The notes below the pieces were generated by a model, which was given only the letters and a program-made list of their open reading frames with translations, searched no databases and was not told the DNA's origin. Position numbers and translations under genes: made by a program. From Bacteroidota bacterium (GTDB lineage Bacteria > Bacteroidota > Bacteroidia > Chitinophagales > Chitinophagaceae), in contig JAEZCV010000133.1 of assembly GCA_023429985.1 (NCBI GenBank), forward strand, positions 1 through 11,327: a stretch of 11,327 bases of DNA, given 5' to 3'. Positions 6,317 through 11,327 of this stretch are shown here, one piece after another; position 1 is the stretch's first letter, and every line of letters begins with the position of its first letter.

Positions 6317-6652
6317 CTAAATGGCATGGGCGCTTTCGACGATCTCCGGCATGGAAATTCCAAGGTGGCTCTCATCATAAATGCAGGTGCCATCCTTGAT
6401 CACTAAAACCTGTGGGGATTCGTGGTGTACTTTAAAAATTTCTGCAATCCTGTTACTAATAGAACGATGCGCAAGCAGGTCAAGGAAATAAAAATCTATA
6501 TCGGCAGGCTGATCCATTTTTTGAAGACGCTGCAAGGCTACAGCACTGGTGGAACAGCGCGTACTATGTTTAAAAATAACCTGTGGCCTGTTTTGTGATT
6601 CACTGATAATTTGTTTCAACTGCTCCTCATCGGTTAGATGAATCCAATGCAT
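6317..6652 (-). CDS. ytxJ: YtxJ-type bacillithiol system redox protein (monothiol)
   Basis: A 111-residue thioredoxin-fold protein of the YtxJ family (DUF2847), annotated as a monothiol bacilliredoxin-like component of the bacillithiol system. The start is the ATG at 6652 (MHWIHLTDEEQLKQII). A 25-residue upstream extension in the same frame overlaps the lipoprotein gene in another frame and is rejected. The N-terminal strand PQVIFKHSTRCSTSA carries the single active-site Cys33, where classical thioredoxins have CxxC. ESPQVLVIKDG (residues 78-88) holds the cis-proline Pro80, and Cys90 follows in GTCIYDESH. Bacillithiol is made by many Bacteroidota, so the family fits the lineage. The gene follows a 51-residue lipoprotein gene by 20 bases and precedes an OsmC peroxidase, suggesting a small thiol/oxidative stress group. 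The stop codon is TAG. Confidence 0.9.
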   Translation of the reverse strand: MHWIHLTDEEQLKQIISESQNRPQVIFKHSTRCSTSAVALQRLQKMDQPADIDFYFLDLLAHRSISNRIAEIFKVHHESPQVLVIKDGTCIYDESHLGISMPEIVESAHAI

Positions 6653-6672
6653 ACACACTAATTTTTTTAAAT

Positions 6673-6828
6673 TCAGATCTTGTTTGTCTCGAAAGATGGA
6701 AGGGAAATAGAGGCGGTAACCGGGCAACCATATCCTTTACGGGAAGTGCCCCCTCTGGAGCCTGCACAAGAGGCAAAAACCAGGGCGATTAAAATCAACA
6801 GGGTCAGACAATAGGATTTGTTTTTCAT
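6673..6828 (-). CDS. Small lipoprotein (51 aa) upstream of ytxJ
   Basis: A short gene found by reading the minus strand: ATG at 6828, TGA at 6673-6675. It encodes MKNKSYCLTLL, a hydrophobic run to residue 18, then the lipobox VFASC with Cys21. The n-region has two lysines, the h-region is about 12 residues, and the lipobox is canonical for Bacteroidota. The 30-residue mature part is Gly/Ser/Arg/Lys-rich at first (AGSRGGTSRKGYGCP, Cys35) and then polar (SLPSFETNKI). Short lipoproteins with a GYGCP-like motif are, to my recollection, common in this phylum, but I know of no function. It is 20 bases upstream of ytxJ on the same strand, so it is probably the first gene of that transcript. The complete signal peptide makes a chance ORF unlikely. 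Confidence 0.75.
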   Translation of the reverse strand: MKNKSYCLTLLILIALVFASCAGSRGGTSRKGYGCPVTASISLPSFETNKI

Positions 6829-6867
6829 ATAAAAACAGTTTGGATTAAAACGGCTTAAATTGCCGGA

Positions 6868-6882
6868 TATTTTGCAAATATA
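6868..6882. promoter_or_regulatory. Overlapping divergent -7 elements between the lipoprotein gene and mpl
   Basis: On the minus strand TATATTTG (plus 6875-6882) is a perfect TAnnTTTG element, 46 bases before the lipoprotein ATG. An ATTG at plus 6904-6907, about 21 bases further, could be its -33 box. On the plus strand TATTTTG (6868-6874) is one base short of the consensus and would make mpl nearly leaderless. The two meet at a TTTGCAAA palindrome, so both polymerases could not bind together. The minus-strand element is the more reliable of the two. Confidence 0.4.
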
Positions 6883-6884
6883 TA

Positions 6885-8258
6885 ATGAAAATCCATTTTA
6901 TCTCAATCGGTGGGAGCGTAATGCACCAATTGGCAATTGCTTTACATAAAAAAGGATACCAGGTTACCGGCTCCGACGATGAGATTTTTGAACCGGCAGC
7001 CGGTAATTTGAAAAGCCAAGGTCTTATGCCTCAGTCAATTGGATGGGATCCCGGCCGTATTCATCCCGGTCTGGATGCTGTAATATTAGGTATGCATGCA
7101 CGTGCCGATAACCCCGAACTGCTGCGGGCAAAAGAGTTAAATCTTTCAATATTTTCCTTTCCAGAGTATATTTTTAAAGAAAGCAGGGAAAAGCAGCGCA
7201 TTGTGGTGGGCGGCAGTCATGGCAAAACAACCACTACCTCCATGATCATGCATGTTTTGAAAGAATCCGGGAATGATTTCGATTACCTGGTAGGTGCCCG
7301 GCTGGAAGGCTTCAGCCAGTCGGTAAATATTTCGCATGCCCCGGTTATTATTTGTGAAGGAGATGAATATCCTGCCAGTGCCATCGAAAGAAAACCAAAA
7401 TTTCATTTTCTTTTTCCTCATATTGCTATCATCACCGGCATTGCCTGGGACCATATTAATGTATTTCCCACGTTTGAAAATTACCTGGAACAGTTTACCA
7501 TTTTTATCGATAAAATTGAACCCGGCGGAACGCTGATCTATAACGAAACCGATAATGAATTGAAAAACCTGGTATCGGCTCATAAAAGGCAGGATCTTCA
7601 ATTATTGCCTTATTCTGTTCCGCCTCATTCCATTGAATCAGGCATAACAAAAGTGCTGTTGGAAGGGAAGGAATTCTCATTGAAGGTTTTCGGAAATCAT
7701 AATCTCATGAACCTGAATGCAGCATGGCTGGTGTGCAAACAACAGGGAATTGATATCAACAGTTTTGCTGCTGCCATGGAAAGTTTCAGGGGAGCATCTA
7801 AAAGATTAGAATTACTTGCCCGCGATGAAAATACGGTTTTTTACAGGGATTTTGCCCACGCACCATCCAAGGTAATAGCTACAATTGAAGCCGTAAAACA
7901 CCAGTTCCCAGGAAAAAAATTTATTGCAGTTTTGGAATTGCATACGTATAGCAGCCTGAATGAAAACTTCATGCAGCAGTATTCAGGAGTGATGGAAGAT
8001 GCCGATATTGCAGCGGTATTTTACAGCAGGCATGCCCTGGAAATAAAAAAACTTCCCCTGTTATCAAAACAGGCTGTTTCTTCGGGATTCAAAAGAACCG
8101 ATCTCGAAGTGTTCAACAGGAGAGAAGAATTGGAAACGTGGCTGAACCAGCAGGATTTTCATGATGCAGTGGTTGTTTTCATGAGTTCCGGTAATTATGA
8201 AGGATTTGATATAATGAGTTTTTCTAAAAATAAATGTGAAGACAATCAACAGCACTGA
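6885..8258 (+). CDS. mpl: UDP-N-acetylmuramate:L-alanyl-gamma-D-glutamyl-meso-diaminopimelate ligase (Mpl)
   Basis: A 457-residue cytoplasmic Mur-ligase family enzyme. Mpl joins recovered murein tripeptide to UDP-MurNAc with ATP, feeding recycled peptide back into peptidoglycan synthesis. The N-terminal nucleotide-binding region starts IHFISIGGSVMHQLAIAL (cf. the MurC/Mpl IGG motif). The ATP P-loop is GGSHGKTTTTSM at 109-120. The central domain has EGDEYPASAIERKPKF and IAWDHINVFPTFENY. The C-terminal domain includes FGNHNLMNLNAAW, FRGASKRLEL, DFAHAPSKVIATIEAV and AVLELHTYSSLN. MurC would read differently around EGDEY and is longer in its N-domain, so Mpl is preferred; MurC activity cannot be excluded by reading alone. 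It is the first gene of a plus-strand run with the exonuclease (27 bases later) and the GT2 enzyme. No Shine-Dalgarno is visible; the leader is A/T-rich. Stop TGA. Confidence 0.92.
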   Translation: MKIHFISIGGSVMHQLAIALHKKGYQVTGSDDEIFEPAAGNLKSQGLMPQSIGWDPGRIHPGLDAVILGMHARADNPELLRAKELNLSIFSFPEYIFKESREKQRIVVGGSHGKTTTTSMIMHVLKESGNDFDYLVGARLEGFSQSVNISHAPVIICEGDEYPASAIERKPKFHFLFPHIAIITGIAWDHINVFPTFENYLEQFTIFIDKIEPGGTLIYNETDNELKNLVSAHKRQDLQLLPYSVPPHSIESGITKVLLEGKEFSLKVFGNHNLMNLNAAWLVCKQQGIDINSFAAAMESFRGASKRLELLARDENTVFYRDFAHAPSKVIATIEAVKHQFPGKKFIAVLELHTYSSLNENFMQQYSGVMEDADIAAVFYSRHALEIKKLPLLSKQAVSSGFKRTDLEVFNRREELETWLNQQDFHDAVVVFMSSGNYEGFDIMSFSKNKCEDNQQH

Positions 8259-8285
8259 AATTACCTTTACCCTAATTAATAATTG

Positions 8286-9056
8286 ATGTTACAACTGAAA
8301 AAACCCCTGGCATTTATCGACATTGAAGCAACCGGCAATAATGTTTCTACCGACAGGATCGTTGAAATTGCCATTGTTAAATATCTTCCCGATGGTACCC
8401 GTTCTGTAAAACGGAAGCTTTTCAATCCGCAAATGCCCATCCCGGCCCCTATTACCGAGATCCACGGGATAACCGATGAAATGGTAAAGGACGCACCTAC
8501 TTTCAAACAGGGCGCACACGAAATCAAACAATACCTCGATGGCTGCGACCTTTCATGCTACAATGCTTACAGGCTTGATATTCCTATGTTAATGGAAGAA
8601 TTTATTCGTGCCGATGTAGAGTTTGAAATGAAAGGAAGGAAGGTGGTTGATGTACAGAAGATCTTTCACCAGATGGAACAACGCACACTTTCGGCTGCCT
8701 ATAAATTTTATTGCGATAAATCTCTTGATGGTGCGCATGGTGCTGAAGTGGATGCTAATGCTACTGCCGAAATACTTTTTGCCCAGGTGGAACGCTATCC
8801 ACAACTGGGGTCCACTGTTGACAGTGTAATTAAAGCCATAGGTGATGATGGCATCATTGATTTTGCACGCAGGTTCGCTTTCGATGAAAAAGGAGTGGAA
8901 ATCTTTAATTTCGGAAAGCATAAGGGAAAGTCTGTTGCAGATGTTCTTAAGGCAGAACCACAGTATTACGACTGGATGATGAAGGGTGAATTTCCCATGA
9001 ATACAAAACAAAAATTAACGGAAATGTATACCCGAATTATGCTGAAGAAATTCTAG
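8286..9056 (+). CDS. DEDDh 3'-5' exonuclease (DnaQ/PolC epsilon-like) with ExoX-like C-terminal domain
   Basis: A 256-residue protein with an N-terminal DEDDh exonuclease domain: Asp12 and Glu14 in FIDIEATG, Asp98 in YNAYRLDIPML, His151 and Asp156 in HGAEVDANAT. All five catalytic residues are present, so it should be an active two-metal 3'-5' exonuclease. EIHGITDEMV at ~58-67 is the typical second motif region. Residues ~205-252 (VEIFNFGKHKGKSVADVL, YYDWMMKGEFP) resemble the small domain found at the end of ExoX-type exonucleases. The role is most likely in DNA repair or end trimming rather than as the main replicative proofreader, though annotation pipelines may call it a Pol III epsilon subunit. 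The start is the ATG at 8286; a TTG directly before it (8283) is less likely. Stop TAG. It is followed five bases later by the GT2 gene, so co-transcribed. Confidence 0.92.
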   Translation: MLQLKKPLAFIDIEATGNNVSTDRIVEIAIVKYLPDGTRSVKRKLFNPQMPIPAPITEIHGITDEMVKDAPTFKQGAHEIKQYLDGCDLSCYNAYRLDIPMLMEEFIRADVEFEMKGRKVVDVQKIFHQMEQRTLSAAYKFYCDKSLDGAHGAEVDANATAEILFAQVERYPQLGSTVDSVIKAIGDDGIIDFARRFAFDEKGVEIFNFGKHKGKSVADVLKAEPQYYDWMMKGEFPMNTKQKLTEMYTRIMLKKF

Positions 9057-9061
9057 TTTCC

Positions 9062-9832
9062 TTGGAAAAATTAGTTATCATACCAACCTTTAATGAATCC
9101 GAGAATATCGAAAGAGTGTTGCGTGTTATTTTCGGTCTTCAACAGAACTTTCATGTTCTGGTTATAGATGATGGTTCGCCCGATGGAACGGCAGTGGTGG
9201 TTCGTGATCTTCAGCAGGAATTTTCTTCTGAATTATTTCTGGAAGAAAGACAGGGTAAGCTGGGCCTGGGTACAGCCTATATCCATGGGTTTAAATGGGG
9301 CATGAAAAAAGGTTACCAGTTCATTTTTGAAATGGATGCCGATTTCTCTCATAACCCCGAAGACCTTCCCCGGCTTTATGATGCCTGCAAATACGGCGGC
9401 GCCGACCTGGCTATAGGCTCCCGCTATGTAAAAGGAGGAGGAGTAAAGAACTGGCCATCTAACAGGATCGCGCTTTCAAAAGGAGCATCTTTATATACCC
9501 GTATGTTTTTATGGATGCCCGTATCCGATCCTACCGCCGGTTTTATGTGCTATAAGAAAATTGTTCTCGAAACCATAAACCTCGACGAGATCCATTTTGT
9601 AGGTTATGCTTTCCAGATCGAAATGAAATTTGCAGCCTGGAAACTTGGTTTTAAACTTAAAGAAGTGCCCATTCATTTTGAAGACAGGAAATTTGGCGAA
9701 TCCAAAATGAGTAAAGGCATAGTAAAAGAAGGAATTCTTGGAGTGCTAAAACTTCGCTGGTTCAGCTTATTTACCAATTACCGCAGGAGGGTGAAGAGCA
9801 GGCATGAAAAACCTTCCGTCATCAAAAATTAA
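9062..9832 (+). CDS. Polyprenol monophosphomannose synthase-like GT2 glycosyltransferase
   Basis: A 256-residue family 2 glycosyltransferase of the dolichol-phosphate mannosyltransferase (DPM1) type. It would transfer a sugar from a nucleotide sugar to polyprenyl phosphate at the inner face of the membrane, supplying glycan or lipid-modifying enzymes. Motifs: IIPTFNESENIERVL (6-20), VIDDGSPDGT (34-43, nucleotide binding), EMDADFSHNPEDLP with the metal-binding DAD at 92-94, GSRYVKGGGVKNWP, SDPTAGFMCYKK (155-166) and HFEDRKFGESKMS ending at 217. There are no C-terminal membrane helices, so it is the soluble single-domain form. The start is a TTG at 9062, because no in-frame ATG or GTG lies nearby and MEKLVIIPTFNE matches the normal family start. 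It follows the exonuclease by five bases. Its TAA stop overlaps the stop of the convergent membrane-protein gene in TTAA. Confidence 0.9.
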   Translation: MEKLVIIPTFNESENIERVLRVIFGLQQNFHVLVIDDGSPDGTAVVVRDLQQEFSSELFLEERQGKLGLGTAYIHGFKWGMKKGYQFIFEMDADFSHNPEDLPRLYDACKYGGADLAIGSRYVKGGGVKNWPSNRIALSKGASLYTRMFLWMPVSDPTAGFMCYKKIVLETINLDEIHFVGYAFQIEMKFAAWKLGFKLKEVPIHFEDRKFGESKMSKGIVKEGILGVLKLRWFSLFTNYRRRVKSRHEKPSVIKN

Positions 9833-11199
9833 TCATCTGCATACCTGCTTTTAATAGATGTCCAGCTGGTATTTCTAATGGCCGACATCACCATCCAGGT
9901 GGCCGCAATCGACATAGCAGCGAAGATCCAGATCACCACCCAAAAATTATAAACCGCAAAATGAATCACTCCAATTAATCCTGCAATTATTAAAATAAAA
10001 ATCCCCCTCAAAAAACCTCCTGTATTGGAATTGTTATTCTGGTGCAATGAAAATGGAAAGACCCTGATACCCGCATAAACAAGTATGCTTGCAATCAGCA
10101 ATACATTGAACATTCCAAGTATAATGTGTGGTATGATCTTAATGCCCAGTAAAATGGTTCCTGAAAGGGTGATGATGAATACCATGGGAATATAAAATTT
10201 CATCATCATGGCCTTTGCAGCTCCAAGAATGATTTCTCCGGGCTTTTCCAGCGGTGTGGTGTGATAGATCCACGAAGCTTTATACTTTTCCGAATAAACC
10301 ATCTGGTTGAGCGACATGGTTAATATGAGGGTAGTAAAATATAAAACCGATATAACCAGGGCCCTCGATGAAAAACTTTCTTCCTGTAAGGTTTCAAGTG
10401 AATCGCGACTGGAATTCCAGAAAATAAAAATGGCATACACAAAAAGATATCCAATGGAAGGATATACTTTCAGTTTAAAGTCGCGGCTGCGGGCACTGAG
10501 TTTCCACGCCATTAAAAATCCGGTTTTTTCTGCATTTGAAAATGATAATAACCTGGATAGAATGCCACTGTAATTGTATCCCCGTTTTCTCTGGGTTTTG
10601 GATCTTGTTATAATATCGGCTCCTGAATTGTTTATCATCGCCAGCTTATTATTGAATGAAGTCGCCAGGTATTTAATTACCAGGTATAAACTTCCAACAG
10701 GTAATATAATACCGAGAATTGCTGCAACAACCTGCGTTGCCGAACCGCTCATTTCATATAGGACGGTCCAGGAACTGGCAAACCAGTAAAAAGGAATTGT
10801 GATCATCCATGCATATTCATTTACATCAAGATCCTGCATGCTGCTTCTCAGCATTCGGGGAACGATCTGGTAGGAACCGTAAATAGCAATGGCAAAAATG
10901 ATCTGGATATAGCTGATGATGGATTGAAATCTGGCAGGTGTGGTGATCTTCAGTATTAATATATAAAGCGCATTGATGAAGAATATTGAAAACATGGACA
11001 CCATAATGATCATCAATGCAAACACCAGTGAACCCGCCAGGCCTGTTCTTGAAAAAAGAAAAATAAGGGCAGGAAGGGCCATAGGTACTATGATCTTGCA
11101 AATGTGGATGAAGATGTGCAGCATCCTTGCTGTAACAAAAGTGCGGTCGCTTACAGGTTTGGGAAGAATGATAAAGTTATCTCTTACATCTATCAGCAC
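9829..11199 (-). CDS. Polytopic membrane protein, ABC exporter permease-like (N-terminus interrupted)
   Basis: An open stretch of 456 residues from a GTG at 11199, with about ten or eleven hydrophobic segments: ~27-50, 54-83, 93-110, 130-148, 156-176, 246-262, 280-298, 332-352, 355-378, 398-416 and 417-440. A charged cytoplasmic region lies at ~182-244 (ITRSKTQRKRG, AWKLSARSRDFKLKVYPS), and YSEKYKASWIYHTTPLEKPG at ~302-321 is a polar loop. The pattern resembles putative ABC-2-type exporter permeases of Bacteroidota; no ATPase is in view, so this is inference. The start is doubtful: the same frame continues upstream through LISDFTS to an amber codon (11221-11223) and then on to the window edge with more membrane-like sequence. 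DVRDNFIILPKPVSDRTF near the present N-terminus looks like an internal loop, not a protein beginning. The 3' end overlaps the GT2 stop by four bases and no terminator is visible. Confidence 0.7.
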   Translation of the reverse strand: MLIDVRDNFIILPKPVSDRTFVTARMLHIFIHICKIIVPMALPALIFLFSRTGLAGSLVFALMIIMVSMFSIFFINALYILILKITTPARFQSIISYIQIIFAIAIYGSYQIVPRMLRSSMQDLDVNEYAWMITIPFYWFASSWTVLYEMSGSATQVVAAILGIILPVGSLYLVIKYLATSFNNKLAMINNSGADIITRSKTQRKRGYNYSGILSRLLSFSNAEKTGFLMAWKLSARSRDFKLKVYPSIGYLFVYAIFIFWNSSRDSLETLQEESFSSRALVISVLYFTTLILTMSLNQMVYSEKYKASWIYHTTPLEKPGEIILGAAKAMMMKFYIPMVFIITLSGTILLGIKIIPHIILGMFNVLLIASILVYAGIRVFPFSLHQNNNSNTGGFLRGIFILIIAGLIGVIHFAVYNFWVVIWIFAAMSIAATWMVMSAIRNTSWTSIKSRYADD

Positions 11200-11220
11200 A
11201 GAAGTGAAATCTGAGATCAG

Positions 11221-11327
11221 CTATGCAGAAAGCATCACAAAAAAAATGGAAAAATATATAGTGAAATGTGTATAGTAATTATTGCCAAAGCTGAATGCAA
11301 GTAAAAATAAAGCACCCATTACTGCAC
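11221..11327 (-). pseudogene. Upstream part of the membrane-protein frame, ending at in-frame amber codon
   Basis: In the same minus-strand frame as the 456-residue stretch, the bases from the window edge to 11224 translate without stops into a membrane-like sequence (GALFLLAFSFGNNYYTHF, then IYFSIFFVMLSA) and meet TAG at 11221-11223. Directly after the stop the frame runs LISDFTSVLIDVRDNF into the downstream ORF. The hydrophobic pattern flows across the stop, so this looks like one gene broken by a single nonsense codon rather than two genes. The 5' end lies beyond the window. Confidence 0.6.

Noticed and set aside
6653..6727. N-terminal extension of ytxJ (start near 6727)
   Set aside because: It overlaps the lipoprotein gene in another frame, while MHWIHLTDEEQ at 6652 matches the usual family start.
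7146..7601. 151-codon minus-strand frame inside mpl
   Set aside because: Antisense to conserved Mur-ligase motifs, with no recognisable domain.
8589..9011. 140-codon minus-strand frame inside the exonuclease gene
   Set aside because: Opposite a gene with all five DEDDh residues; the low-complexity translation fits a shadow.
10973..11275. 100-codon plus-strand frame over the amber-interrupted region
   Set aside because: It is antisense to the membrane-protein frame and has no domain or signal; it does not explain the interruption.
9829..11327. Amber codon decoded as pyrrolysine or through genome-wide reassignment
   Set aside because: Three genes in the window end normally at TAG and nothing like a recoding element is seen, so mutation or base error is more likely.
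1..11327. CRISPR array, prophage, insertion sequence, tRNA or rRNA
   Set aside because: No spaced direct repeats, transposase, integrase, terminal inverted repeats or cloverleaf sequences were found on reading both strands.

Overview
The window reads as a chromosomal segment from a member of the Bacteroidota, most likely a Chitinophagaceae/Sphingobacteriia-type bacterium. The signs are a TonB-dependent receptor paired with a DUF4249 lipoprotein, a macroglobulin/plug envelope protein, a bacillithiol-type YtxJ protein, an Mpl-type ligase, A/T-rich leaders without clear Shine-Dalgarno sequences, and TAnnTTTG (-7) elements typical of the Bacteroidota primary sigma factor. The placement is inferred from gene content; no 16S or marker gene is present.

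Layout. (1) 1-3999, plus strand: an outer-membrane module made of the C-terminal end of a TonB-dependent receptor, a DUF4249 lipoprotein starting directly after its stop codon, and a 779-residue exported protein with MG2-like domains and a plug-like domain. It closes with a strong bidirectional hairpin at 4001-4022. (2) 4026-4866: hpf (ribosome hibernation) on the minus strand, then two small convergent proteins of unknown function whose stop codons overlap in TTATAA. Between hpf and the first small gene lies a palindrome that may be an operator. (3) 4946-5803: a predicted lipoprotein beta-propeller with an uncertain start codon, ending in a hairpin that contains its own stop codon. (4) 5838-6828, minus strand: a redox/stress group of OsmC peroxidase, YtxJ and a 51-residue lipoprotein gene. 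(5) 6885-9832, plus strand: a tight run of mpl (murein peptide recycling ligase), a DEDDh exonuclease with an ExoX-like C-terminal domain, and a polyprenol-phosphate sugar transferase. (6) 9829-11327, minus strand: a polytopic membrane protein resembling ABC exporter permeases. Its reading frame continues upstream past its apparent start, through one in-frame amber codon, to the window edge.

Most of the window is housekeeping or envelope content typical of the phylum; I see no CRISPR, prophage, insertion sequence, tRNA or rRNA. The points most worth a second look are the amber interruption at 11221-11223, the 51-residue lipoprotein gene at 6673-6828, the receptor/DUF4249/macroglobulin-plug module, and the start-codon problem of the propeller lipoprotein. 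No intergenic stretch exceeds 300 bases.
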